Shown: positions 33,230-42,063 of the stretch, in pieces
Layout of the letters: each line of letters starts with the position of its first letter
How positions within the stretch are numbered: the stretch's first letter is position 1
Assembly: GCA_003151745.1 (NCBI GenBank)
Contig: PLYJ01000220.1
Coordinates: forward strand, 42,709 to 86,629
DNA: 43,921 nt
DNA from: Bacteroidota bacterium
GTDB taxonomy: Bacteria; Bacteroidota; Bacteroidia; AKYH767-A; 2013-40CM-41-45
Reading direction: 5' to 3'
Program-made: the position numbers and the translations under genes
The notes under the pieces: model-generated
What the model saw: only the letters and a program-made list of their open reading frames with translations
What the model was told of the DNA's origin: nothing
Databases searched by the model: none

Positions 33230-33991
33230 TTAAATTTTCTCTTCATTTTCATCATCGTTAATGGAATCATTTTTTTTATTCCCCCTTTCAAAGGGGGCAA
33301 GGGGGATTATTTTATTGCCCTCCATTTTATTTCCTTCCACCACAATCACAATTTCCCCTTTCACTGTTTTTGTTTTAAAATAATCGGCCAGTTCCTGCAA
33401 TGTACCTCTTTTATTTTCTTCAAACATTTTTGATAATTCACGGGCTACGGATGCTTTTCTATCGGCGCCAAAAAATTCAATGAATTGTTCCAAAGCCTTT
33501 ACCAATCGGTGAGGCGATTCATAAAATATAATGGTGCGAGGCTCATTAACAAGAGATCTTATCTTTGTCTGACGTCCTTTTTTTTGCGGTAAAAATCCTT
33601 CGAAACAAAATGTATCACTTGGTAATCCTGAGTTTACAAGTGCCGGGACAAACGCTGTTGCTCCGGGTAAACATTCCACTTCAATTCCTTTTGCAATGCA
33701 TTCCCTTATCAATAAAAATCCCGGATCAGAAATACCCGGAGTTCCGGCATCTGTTATCAATGCTATCTTTTCACCGGTCGCAATTCTGTCGGCGATCATC
33801 GCAACGGTTTTATGTTCGTTGTGCATGTGATGCGCAAACATCTTTTTTTCAATATTCAAATGTTTCAATAATATGCCCGACTTACGCGTGTCTTCCGCTA
33901 AGATCAGATCTACTTCTTTTAAAATACGTATCGCCCGAAGTGTTATGTCTTCGAGATTTCCGATTGGTGTGGGTACTATAAAAAGTTTCAA
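33230..33991 (-). CDS. rsmI: 16S rRNA (cytidine-1402-2'-O)-methyltransferase with repeat-derived tail
   Basis: Methylates the ribose of C1402 in the decoding centre of 16S rRNA. The 253-residue tetrapyrrole-methylase-fold protein shows VPTPIGNLEDIT at the N-terminus, LAEDTRKSG, LITDAGTPGISDPG and LPGATAFVPALVNSG. The start is a TTG at 33991 that sits inside an AACTTT-type repeat. The usual protein end (GEIVIVVEG) is followed by a tail of about 33 residues. Part of the tail (IIPLAPFERGN) is encoded by copy C of the G/C-rich palindrome. The tail is Asn/Asp/Glu/Lys-rich and probably disordered. The catalytic core looks intact. Confidence 0.94.
   Translation of the reverse strand: MKLFIVPTPIGNLEDITLRAIRILKEVDLILAEDTRKSGILLKHLNIEKKMFAHHMHNEHKTVAMIADRIATGEKIALITDAGTPGISDPGFLLIRECIAKGIEVECLPGATAFVPALVNSGLPSDTFCFEGFLPQKKGRQTKIRSLVNEPRTIIFYESPHRLVKALEQFIEFFGADRKASVARELSKMFEENKRGTLQELADYFKTKTVKGEIVIVVEGNKMEGNKIIPLAPFERGNKKNDSINDDENEEKI
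33278..33309. repeat. G/C-rich dispersed palindrome, copy C (inside rsmI)
   Basis: Core CCCCCTTTCAAAGGGGG on the plus strand, oriented opposite to copies A and B. It is read through in frame near the end of rsmI and encodes IIPLAPFERGN. Confidence 0.85.
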
Positions 33992-34015
33992 AGTTGAAAA
34001 GTTAAAAGTTCAATA

Positions 34016-35341
34016 CTAGTTCTGAAGTCCATCCCCAAATTTCGTTATTAATTTGAACAGATCTTCAAATTCATTCAAAGGTAATGTTTCTGCTTTATCA
34101 TAAATATCATGGTACGCTTTTATTCCACCCATCGTATAAATAAAAAATGCTTTAACGCCATTTTCTGAAAAAAAGTAATGATCACTGATGGCTGCTTTAC
34201 CTCTCACCTTAATATCTTTAAGATATTTATTTTCTGAATTTATTTTTGCCAGATCATTAAACTCTTTTTTAAAAACTGAACCATTAACCACCGTGATGCC
34301 CTCTTCACCGGTTCCCATAATGTCCATGTTCAATAAAAACTTAATGTTTTTTAAAGGGAACAAGGGATGTTCGGTATAATATTTAGAACCCAGTAAACCT
34401 ACTTCTTCGGCACCAAAAGCTATAAAAGCAATGGAACATTTAGGTTTATTTGCAGGTATTGAATAATATCCGGCAAGGTTAAGCAACATCGCGCAACCGC
34501 TGGCATTATCGTTTGCCCCGGGAAAATAAATATCCTTTCCCATTTGTCCGAGATGATCATAATGTGCAGAAAAAACAATGAAAGAATCGGGGTATACCGA
34601 ACCTTCCACATATCCTATTATATTTTGAGACTCATGATCAGGGATAAATTTGTTTTGGATATTCACAGATATGCTTTTTTCATTCCCACTAAAAGAGCTT
34701 CGTAATATTTCCATCAAGAGATATGATACCTGATACGTAGAAAATTCTGCAGTTAATTTATCTTCGACAAAAACTACTCCTTTTGCTTTGGCCGAAATTG
34801 CCCCAAATACATCCATTAAATTCCCAACATCCCCATTTTTTAGATCAAGATTTGATTTATCTATTAAGACCACCTTATCAGAAAAATTTGTTTTGTAAAA
34901 TCTTCTTAACAACTTTTTGCTTTTCAGAATGTTTGAATTAAAGTGTATAATTTCAAAAGTTCCGGACAGTCCTCCTGAACTTCCCTTTAAAATATAATCT
35001 TTCCCGGCAATTAATTTTTTGCTATCAATCTCAACACTCATTGCACTTGGAAATGTATTGATCGGGAAACTAAAGTTCTGATAATAATTATCGGTGAACG
35101 ATCTCAATCCAAATTTTTTAAACTCATTGCTGATATAACCGGCTGCTATTTTATCCCCTTCATTTACATATCCTCTGCCGTGCATATTTTCGGAAGACAT
35201 TGTATCAACTACGCTTCTGGCATATTTATAAATTGCGGTCTTATTAATTTCTTGAGAAAAAAGAGAGGAAAAAACGAAATTGAAAAATAAAATAAATACG
35301 GTATTAATCCCCCCTGCCCCCCTTTGAAAGGGGGAATTCAT
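34016..35341 (-). CDS. exported M28-family zinc aminopeptidase
   Basis: Secreted or periplasmic metallopeptidase removing N-terminal residues from peptides. The likely start, ATG at 35341, gives about 441 residues and lies just ahead of copy B of the G/C-rich palindrome. Residues 2-12 (NSPFQRGAGGI) come from the repeat and precede the hydrophobic signal (TVFILFFNFVFSSLFSQ). The two-zinc site is visible: SAHYDHLG (His/Asp), GANDNASG (bridging Asp), AFGAEEVGLLGS (catalytic Glu pair), NMDIMG (Asp) and SDHYFF (His). A frame from 35407 would add 22 residues without a signal character. First gene of a minus-strand set with rsmI and corA. Confidence 0.9.
   Translation of the reverse strand: MNSPFQRGAGGINTVFILFFNFVFSSLFSQEINKTAIYKYARSVVDTMSSENMHGRGYVNEGDKIAAGYISNEFKKFGLRSFTDNYYQNFSFPINTFPSAMSVEIDSKKLIAGKDYILKGSSGGLSGTFEIIHFNSNILKSKKLLRRFYKTNFSDKVVLIDKSNLDLKNGDVGNLMDVFGAISAKAKGVVFVEDKLTAEFSTYQVSYLLMEILRSSFSGNEKSISVNIQNKFIPDHESQNIIGYVEGSVYPDSFIVFSAHYDHLGQMGKDIYFPGANDNASGCAMLLNLAGYYSIPANKPKCSIAFIAFGAEEVGLLGSKYYTEHPLFPLKNIKFLLNMDIMGTGEEGITVVNGSVFKKEFNDLAKINSENKYLKDIKVRGKAAISDHYFFSENGVKAFFIYTMGGIKAYHDIYDKAETLPLNEFEDLFKLITKFGDGLQN
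35304..35338. repeat. G/C-rich dispersed palindrome, copy B (start of M28 gene)
   Basis: Contains CCCCCCTTTGAAAGGGGG. On the coding (minus) strand it reads in frame as NSPFQRGAGGI between the start codon and the signal peptide of the peptidase. It is the same element as copies A and C. Confidence 0.85.
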
Positions 35342-35511
35342 TCTGTCACGAATTGGTTTTGTATCGATCAATTGAATAATTATTTTTGAGCTGAATGATA
35401 ACAACAATTTTTAAGTAAATTTGTTCAACAGGTACATTCCATAAAGTTACATTTATAATGCGAATTTTGAAATGCTATTTGTAAACATTTTTAGACCATT
35501 TATTAAGATCT

Positions 35512-36087
35512 ATGTTTCTCGAAAATACCATCCATCCATATAATAGAAAAGGCTCCATTGAAGTTATTTGCGGCTCCATGTTCTCCGGAAAAACCGAAGA
35601 GCTTATCCGCAGGCTGAAGCGTGCGCAATTTGCAAAACAAAAAGTGGAAATTTTTAAACCTTCTGTCGATACACGTTATCATGATGAAGATGTAGTTTCG
35701 CACGACAGCAATTCTATCCGGTCAACTCCCGTGCCTTCATCAGCAACTATTCTGCTGCTTGCCAGTGATGTGCAAGTGGTTGGTATTGACGAAGCACAAT
35801 TTTTTGATGCCGGACTTGCAGCAGTCTGCAACCAGCTTGCTAACAGCGGTATTCGGGTAATTGTTGCCGGACTTGATATGGATTATTTAGGTAACCCATT
35901 TGGCCCTATTCCGGAATTATTGGCCATTGCCGAACACGTTACTAAAGTTCACGCAATATGTATGCGTTGCGGGAATTTAGCAAATCATTCGCATCGTATC
36001 ACTGAAGAAGAAACATTGGTGCAGCTTGGCGAAACATCCAACTATGAGGCGCTTTGCAGAGATTGTTATAAAGAGCAAAAAAAATAA
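35512..36087 (+). CDS. tdk: thymidine kinase
   Basis: Phosphorylates thymidine in the salvage pathway; cytosolic tetramer. The 191-residue type-II enzyme has the P-loop GSMFSGKT (21-28), the Walker B/catalytic segment [10 protein letters not shown] with E94, the lasso motif with [13 protein letters not shown], and a structural zinc held by C150, C153, C182 and C185 (CMRCG and CRDC). Length is normal. Followed after 3 nt by murF-alr, so both are cotranscribed. Confidence 0.96.
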   Translation: MFLENTIHPYNRKGSIEVICGSMFSGKTEELIRRLKRAQFAKQKVEIFKPSVDTRYHDEDVVSHDSNSIRSTPVPSSATILLLASDVQVVGIDEAQFFDAGLAAVCNQLANSGIRVIVAGLDMDYLGNPFGPIPELLAIAEHVTKVHAICMRCGNLANHSHRITEEETLVQLGETSNYEALCRDCYKEQKK

Positions 36088-36090
36088 TTT

Positions 36091-38607
36091 ATGAATTATA
36101 CTATTTCAAATATATCAACTATTGTTAATGCAATACCGCGAGCTAAATTTTGGGGAAAGAATATAACCATTCGCGGAACCGGTAATATTGATAGTATTAT
36201 TAAAGACCTTTTGATTGACAGCCGTAAAATTAATAATCCTTCCACATCTTTATTTTTTGCCATTAAGGGCGATAGACACGATGGACACGCATATATCAAA
36301 GAGTTGTATGAAAAAGATGTTCGCAATTTTGTGGTTTCTACTTTGCCGAAAAATTATACTCAATTTTCTAAATCCAATTTTATTTTAGTAAAAGATACAT
36401 TAGAAGCATTACAATTATTATGCGCTAATCATCGCCAACAGTATAAGATCCCGGTTATCGGAGTTACAGGAAGTAATGGAAAAACTATTGTCAAAGAATG
36501 GCTTTATCAATTACTTCGAGAAGATAAAAATATAGTTCGCAGTCCAAAAAGTTTTAACTCGCAAGTGGGAGTTCCGCTATCCGTATGGCAGATGAACGAA
36601 AATTACGATTTAGGAATTTTTGAAGCAGGCATTTCTAAACCTCATGAAATGAAACTGCTCGAACATATTATTCAACCAACAATAGGACTTATCACGAATA
36701 TCGGACAAGCGCACGATGAAAATTTTGAAAATCAAAAACAAAAAGTAAATGAAAAATTAAAGCTGTTTGTGCACTCTGAAGTGATTATTTATTGCAGAGA
36801 TTATTTGCTTGTTCACGAAGAAATCACCAACAGCAAAATACTTAAAGAAACTAAAATATTTACATGGTCAAGAAAGTTGCGCGCTGATTTATTAATTGGC
36901 AGAATCACTAAAACTGCCACAGACACGGAAATACAAGGGATTTATAAAAATAATTTTATAAACATCAGCATACCACTTATCGATGAAGCAAGTATTGAAA
37001 ATGCAATTCATTGTTGGGCGATGTTGCTTTATCTGGGTTACGAAAACAATATCATCGCCGAAAGAATGCGCTTCTTAAGCCCTGTTGCTATGCGCTTAGA
37101 GTTAAAGGAAGGCATAAATAACTGCTCCATTATCAATGATAGTTATAATTCCGACTTAAGTTCATTAGCTATTGCCTTGGATTTTTTAAATCAACAAAAA
37201 CAACATCCCAAGAAAACACTTGTACTTTCTGATATTTTACAAAGCGGACAAAACAACGAAGTGCTTTACAAAGAAGTAGCGGAACTCATTCATAAAAAAG
37301 GAGTAACACGTTTGATAGGTATTGGAGAAGGGATCTCCAGTCAGCAACATCAATTTAATATTGAAAAAAGTTTTTACAGATCCACTGCTGATTTTTTACA
37401 ACAATTCAACAACTCGTTTTTTGTTGATGAAACTATTTTGCTGAAAGGTGCCCGTGTATTCGGTTTTGAAGCCATCAGTACAATTATTCAGCAAAAGGCA
37501 CATGAAACAGTTCTGGAAATAAACCTGAATTCAATTGTACATAATCTGAATTATTACCGTTCCAAACTAACCTCCGACACCAAGATCATGGCAATGGTAA
37601 AAGCATTTTCCTATGGTAGCGGAAGCTTTGAAATAGCCAATATATTGCAGTTTCATCGTATTGATTATTTAGCTGTTGCCTATGCGGATGAAGGCTTTGA
37701 ACTTCGCAAATCAGGAATCACGATGCCCATCATGGTAATGAATCCGGAAGAGCAAAGTTATGATTCCATGATCCAATACAATTTGGAACCGGAGATATAC
37801 AGTTTCAGAGTATTGGGCTTATTTGAGGAAACATTAAAACGCAGCGACAGAAAAAACAGCGCGGCAATTCCTATACACATTAAGCTGGACACCGGAATGC
37901 ACCGCTTGGGGTTTGACGACAATGAAGTGAATGAATTGATAGTGCGTATCAAAAATAACAAACATCTTACTATCAGATCTATTTTCTCGCATCTGGCAGC
38001 AACCGATGAGCCTGAGCATGATGATTTCACCTGGCAGCAAATAAAAAAATTTACGGAGATGAGTGAAAAAATAAGATCGCATTTCTCTTACCCGATCTTA
38101 CAACACATCCTCAACTCCGCCGGCATCTCCCGTTTCCCGGATGCTCAGTTCGATATGGTTCGCCTTGGCATTGGCTTGTATGGCATTGGAGCAAATACAT
38201 CGGAGCAAGCGCAATTGCAAAATGTAAGCACTTTAAAAACAAGTATCTCACAAATAAAAAATATTCCTGCTAACGAAACCATTGGTTATAACAGAAAAGG
38301 GGTTTCTAACCGCGACATTCAGATCGCAACGATACCAATAGGTTACGCCGATGGATTGAGTCGTAAACTGAGCAACGGCAAAGGAAAAATGATTGTGAAA
38401 GGCAAGCCCGCGCCCATCATTGGTAACGTATGTATGGATATGTGTATGATAGACATTACCGATATTAATGCAAACGAACAGGATGAAGTAATTGTATTTG
38501 GGGATGCTTATCCCATTGCTGAAATTGCGAAAGATGTAGGAACCATTCCTTATGAAATACTGACCAATGTTTCGAGAAGAGTGAAGAGGGTGTATTACCA
38601 GGAGTAG
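36091..38607 (+). CDS. bifunctional MurF ligase / alanine racemase
   Basis: A fusion characteristic of Bacteroidota joining two steps of peptidoglycan precursor synthesis. Residues 1 to about 455 are MurF, which adds D-Ala-D-Ala to UDP-MurNAc-tripeptide: P-loop GVTGSNGKT (124-132), FEAGISKPHEM and a ligase C-domain with INDSYNSDLSSL. Residues from about 465 to 838 are alanine racemase. The PLP lysine is K504 in AMVKAFSYG, the barrel continues through HIKLDTGMHRLGF, and the second-site tyrosine is in ETIGYNRKG, then IPIGYADGLSR. All key residues seen are present, so both halves are probably active. Confidence 0.95.
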   Translation: MNYTISNISTIVNAIPRAKFWGKNITIRGTGNIDSIIKDLLIDSRKINNPSTSLFFAIKGDRHDGHAYIKELYEKDVRNFVVSTLPKNYTQFSKSNFILVKDTLEALQLLCANHRQQYKIPVIGVTGSNGKTIVKEWLYQLLREDKNIVRSPKSFNSQVGVPLSVWQMNENYDLGIFEAGISKPHEMKLLEHIIQPTIGLITNIGQAHDENFENQKQKVNEKLKLFVHSEVIIYCRDYLLVHEEITNSKILKETKIFTWSRKLRADLLIGRITKTATDTEIQGIYKNNFINISIPLIDEASIENAIHCWAMLLYLGYENNIIAERMRFLSPVAMRLELKEGINNCSIINDSYNSDLSSLAIALDFLNQQKQHPKKTLVLSDILQSGQNNEVLYKEVAELIHKKGVTRLIGIGEGISSQQHQFNIEKSFYRSTADFLQQFNNSFFVDETILLKGARVFGFEAISTIIQQKAHETVLEINLNSIVHNLNYYRSKLTSDTKIMAMVKAFSYGSGSFEIANILQFHRIDYLAVAYADEGFELRKSGITMPIMVMNPEEQSYDSMIQYNLEPEIYSFRVLGLFEETLKRSDRKNSAAIPIHIKLDTGMHRLGFDDNEVNELIVRIKNNKHLTIRSIFSHLAATDEPEHDDFTWQQIKKFTEMSEKIRSHFSYPILQHILNSAGISRFPDAQFDMVRLGIGLYGIGANTSEQAQLQNVSTLKTSISQIKNIPANETIGYNRKGVSNRDIQIATIPIGYADGLSRKLSNGKGKMIVKGKPAPIIGNVCMDMCMIDITDINANEQDEVIVFGDAYPIAEIAKDVGTIPYEILTNVSRRVKRVYYQE

Positions 38608-38613
38608 AAAAAT

Positions 38614-38774
38614 TTACCACGGAGGCACGGAGGACATGGAGAAACACAGAGGATAAATAAAGAACATAATAAACGTATAAATTTAATTCGCTATTATGAA
38701 TGATACAAAACGGTACTCAAATTCTTTCCATCTTGTCTCCGTGAACCTCTGTGTTCTCTGTGCCTCCGTGGTAA
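38614..38774. repeat. inverted repeat, 'ACGGAGGCACGGAG' family, copy 2
   Basis: Left arm 38614-38652 and right arm 38746-38774, complementary except for about 10 nt missing from the right arm. Same family as 4114-4234, including the GTAATAATTA that follows. It lies between murF-alr and the DUF4296 gene. Confidence 0.75.
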
Positions 38775-38812
38775 TAATTATATTTATATTAAATTGCGGA
38801 TAAATTAAGATC

Positions 38813-39253
38813 ATGATTCAAAAAACCGTATTAATTTTTGTTTGCCTGTTACTATTCGCTTGTTCTAACGAAAAAAAAGTTGACATCCCGTCCAACGTTT
38901 TATCCAAACAAAAAATGGCTGAAGTAATGCTTGATGTCCATTTACTAGAGGCTGCCATGAGTTTAAATACATATAATACCGATATGGCAACAAGTAAAAA
39001 CCCCGCCCCTCCTTTTGATGTATTTGCTAAATATAAAATCACCAAAAAACAATACAATGAAAGTTTTGATTTTTACACGCGACATCCCGATCTATTAAAA
39101 GATGTGTATCAACTGGTATTGGAAAATTTAAGTAAGATGCAGGCGGAAGTTATGAATAAAAAAGAAGAGAAAAAGGTTATGATAGATACTGTAAAGATTG
39201 TTCCTCTTAAAAAAGAAAAGAAAATCAACCATCCTAAAAGGAAGAAGAAATAA
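38813..39253 (+). CDS. DUF4296 lipoprotein
   Basis: A 146-residue exported protein with lipobox LFACS (lipid-bearing Cys about 17). It carries the DUF4296 pattern IPSNVLSKQKMAEVMLDVHLLEAAM, then FAKYKITKKQYNESFDFYTRHPDLLKDVYQLVLENL. The C-terminal tail is strongly basic (KKEKKINHPKRKKK). The family occurs across Bacteroidota near cell-envelope genes; its role is unknown. 32 nt before the truncated TPR-type gene, so formerly in an operon with it. Confidence 0.85.
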   Translation: MIQKTVLIFVCLLLFACSNEKKVDIPSNVLSKQKMAEVMLDVHLLEAAMSLNTYNTDMATSKNPAPPFDVFAKYKITKKQYNESFDFYTRHPDLLKDVYQLVLENLSKMQAEVMNKKEEKKVMIDTVKIVPLKKEKKINHPKRKKK

Positions 39254-39284
39254 ACAACAATAGAAAGCAGTCGTAGTCAGAATA

Positions 39285-39572
39285 ATGAATAAATATAAAG
39301 ACTCCAATAAGCATAAAAAAACAGCAGACCAAAAGAATATTACCCACAATATTGAAAAAGGCAATACGAATAACTGGCCACTGATTGCTTTAACTATTGT
39401 TATTATTATCACTTTCTTCATCTATTTTAAAGCACTCAAATTTAATCTTCTTTATAGTTGGGACGATCAAGTATATATTCGCAATAACGTAGACATCACC
39501 GGTTTAAATTGGACAAATATTAAATTGTTTTTTACTAAATTTTACAGTGGAAATTACCACTTTATGGCTTGA
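39285..39572 (+). pseudogene. truncated TMTC/TPR-type membrane protein, 5' part only
   Basis: Encodes the N-terminus of a multi-spanning membrane protein of the TMTC/O-mannosyl-type plus TPR architecture: a first membrane helix (WPLIALTIVIIITFFIYF), then SWDDQVYIRNN, ITGLNWTNIKLFFTKFYSGNYH. In the family NYH is followed by PLTMLS, but here the frame becomes FMA-stop after codon 92, so the match ends at about 39560. Hundreds of residues are missing, including all further helices and the TPR repeats. The missing 3' part is not in this window. The break coincides with the left edge of the restriction-modification genes. Confidence 0.75.
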
Positions 39573-39753
39573 CATCGAACTTTTGTGTAAAACTTGACGA
39601 CTTAACACGACAGATTTTAACACTAAAAACATTAACTTAGCGACATATATTTTAAGACAGAAATGAAGCAAAAATTAACGATAAAAACTTCATAAAAGAA
39701 GCTCAGAAATTTTGCGACACAAACAGAGCTTGGAAGAATTTAAAAACACAAAA

Positions 39754-40239
39754 ATGGATTACTACAGAGAAATAGAAATTAAAATTGCCAAAAAATATGG
39801 AACAGTCGCTAATGGAACTAAAAAATCAATCGGTGATTTCTTCTTGAATGATAATAGCAAAAAGCCTGTGAATGTAAAAAGTAACAATTTGGATAAAAAA
39901 AATTACTCACCAAATATCATTTCTGCAAAGAGACTTATCCAATGGTTAAAACAAGATGGAAATGAGTTATATTTTACTTTTGTAAGTTATAAAATAACCG
40001 AAGAAAGAATTAAAATTGTAACCGTTTCTGACTTAGTACCATTTTATAATTTAAGTTGGAATTGCCTAACTATTCAAGCGCAAGGTTGGGGAATTATCCA
40101 AATGTGTAAACCCTTGGACATAGATATGAGTCAGGATGTGAATGACTTCTTTAGAGGAATGAAAAGCGCATATGAAAAGTATATGGATAGAGAAGCGAAA
40201 AAAGTAGACGAGATAAAAGCAATGATAAAGGATTTTTAG
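39754..40239 (+). CDS. HincII-like type II restriction endonuclease
   Basis: Probable DNA-cleaving partner of the methyltransferase downstream. GDFFLND, PVNVKSNN, then SPNIISAKRLIQ align, from memory of the family, with the HincII core (Asp114, DVK at 127-129, PNIISA). A C-terminal part with LSWNCLTIQAQGW and a long last helix also fits. From the ATG at 39754 the protein has 161 residues (a TTG at 39712 would add 14), while HincII has about 258, so the N-terminal third is missing. The second catalytic acid is Asn here (NVK instead of DVK). Activity is uncertain: it may be a divergent subgroup or a decaying gene. Confidence 0.7.
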   Translation: MDYYREIEIKIAKKYGTVANGTKKSIGDFFLNDNSKKPVNVKSNNLDKKNYSPNIISAKRLIQWLKQDGNELYFTFVSYKITEERIKIVTVSDLVPFYNLSWNCLTIQAQGWGIIQMCKPLDIDMSQDVNDFFRGMKSAYEKYMDREAKKVDEIKAMIKDF

Positions 40240-40281
40240 TTATATCTCCAAGATTATAAATGACAATAAACAATAGTAGAG

Positions 40282-42057
40282 ATGAAAGTATTTGAAGCAA
40301 ATATTACTCATCAGGTTTCAGATTTCTTAAATGACAATCTGAAAAAGATTACATCTTTTGAAAAGGCAAATCAAAAAATGTATGATGCCTTCGGCATCAT
40401 ACATTTTTTTGATAATAACGAAGAATTAGAAATGCTTAAAGAAGTGATTTCTGAAACTCACAATATTGTTGAAGAACCTGACAGAACAGAGTATGGCGAC
40501 TTTCAAACTAATTCTGACTTAGCTAATAAAGTTACTTTGCATTTAGCAGCAAAAAACATTTCGCCTGAAATTGTAATTGAGCCAACTTGCGGAAAAGGAA
40601 ATTTCATTATTGCATCATTACGTAACTTTAAAAACATTAAAAATGTTTTCGGGGTTGAAATTTACAAACCTTACGTTTGGGAGACTAAGTTCAACATAGT
40701 GGATTTTTTTCTTTCAAATCTAAATGCAAACAAACCCGAAATTGCAATTATCCATTGCAACGTTTTTGATTTTGATTTTAAGGGAATAGCAAAAAAACAC
40801 TCAACAAAAGATGTTTTAGTAATTGGAAATCCACCTTGGATAACTAATTCAAAATTGGGTAGTCTTAATTCAACTAATCTTCCTAAAAAAACAAATTTCA
40901 AAAATCATAGTGGCTTAGATGCAATGACAGGCAAAGGTAATTTTGACATTGCTGAATTTATTACGCTAACTATGATTGAGACCTTTAAAAATATGAAAGG
41001 GAATTTATTGCTTTTGGTTAAAAACTCGGTTATCAAAAACATTTTGCTTGACCAAAATAAAAACCGTTACAAAATTTCATCTATTGAGAAACATTGCATT
41101 GACAGCAAAAAAGAATTTAATGTTTCCGTAGAAGCAGCTTTGTTTTATTGCCAACTAAACTCACTTCCGACATATGATTGCACGGAATTTGATTTTTACA
41201 ACAATCAAACTTCTCAACTTAAATTTGGTTGGCTAAACGATAAATTCGTTTCAAATATTGACACATATATTCACACAAAAGAAATTGATGGTGAATGTCC
41301 TTTCGTTTGGCGACAAGGGTTAAAACATGACTGTTCAACAATAATGGAATTAGACAAAGTGAACGGACATTATGTAAACGGGTTAAATGAAGAAGTAAAA
41401 TTGGAAGACGGCTTAGTTTACGGTATTCTCAAAAGTTCTGACCTTAAAAACACGGTAATTGATCAGACAAGAAAGTTTACGATTGTTACCCAAAAAAAAG
41501 TTGGACAGGAAACTAAATATATCAAAACCGAATATCCTAAAACTTATCAATACTTGACACAGCATCAAGCAAATTTTGATGCAAGAAAATCAAGTATATA
41601 CAATAACAAACCTTTATTTTCAATATTCGGTATTGGCGACTATTCGTTTAAATCTTTTAAAGTAGCCATTTCGGGACTTTACAAAACATTTCATTTTACA
41701 CTTATTCTACCACAAGACAATAAGCCTGTAATGCTTGACGATACTTGTTACTTAATAGGTTTTGACAAAATCGAATTTGCTGTTTACTCTTTAATTCTTT
41801 TGAACTCAGGCACGACAGTTCAGTTTTTACAATCAGTAACTTTTCCTGACGCTAAAAGGACTTTTACAAAAGATGTTTTAATGAGAATAAACCTTTTAGA
41901 ATTAGCAAAACAAATTGACAAGGCAAATTTGCAAACAGAACTTGAAATGCTAAACGAAAAGTATAAACTCAATTTGACATTGGACTTGTGGGACAATTTT
42001 ATAAACGAAATGACACCTGTAAACAATGGACAAATGGCACTTAGCTTCGTTCGTTAG
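40282..42057 (+). CDS. N6-adenine DNA methyltransferase (type II, gamma class)
   Basis: Modification enzyme protecting host DNA. The 591-residue protein has the motif order of gamma-class adenine methyltransferases: motif X region YGDFQTNSDLANKV (71-84), SAM loop EPTCGKGNFI (motif I, 100-109) and catalytic NPPW (motif IV, 183-186). A long target-recognition half follows (about 300-560). Starts 42 nt after the endonuclease gene. The pair forms a restriction-modification unit. Recognition sequence unknown; if truly HincII-related it could be a GTYRAC-like hexamer. Convergent with the DUF4476 gene 6 nt away. Confidence 0.93.
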   Translation: MKVFEANITHQVSDFLNDNLKKITSFEKANQKMYDAFGIIHFFDNNEELEMLKEVISETHNIVEEPDRTEYGDFQTNSDLANKVTLHLAAKNISPEIVIEPTCGKGNFIIASLRNFKNIKNVFGVEIYKPYVWETKFNIVDFFLSNLNANKPEIAIIHCNVFDFDFKGIAKKHSTKDVLVIGNPPWITNSKLGSLNSTNLPKKTNFKNHSGLDAMTGKGNFDIAEFITLTMIETFKNMKGNLLLLVKNSVIKNILLDQNKNRYKISSIEKHCIDSKKEFNVSVEAALFYCQLNSLPTYDCTEFDFYNNQTSQLKFGWLNDKFVSNIDTYIHTKEIDGECPFVWRQGLKHDCSTIMELDKVNGHYVNGLNEEVKLEDGLVYGILKSSDLKNTVIDQTRKFTIVTQKKVGQETKYIKTEYPKTYQYLTQHQANFDARKSSIYNNKPLFSIFGIGDYSFKSFKVAISGLYKTFHFTLILPQDNKPVMLDDTCYLIGFDKIEFAVYSLILLNSGTTVQFLQSVTFPDAKRTFTKDVLMRINLLELAKQIDKANLQTELEMLNEKYKLNLTLDLWDNFINEMTPVNNGQMALSFVR

Positions 42058-42063
42058 AACAGT

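Noticed and set aside
39661-39770. Shifted frame upstream of the endonuclease as its missing N-terminus
   Set aside because: The roughly 37-codon open frame does not resemble the HincII N-terminal domain and is too short.
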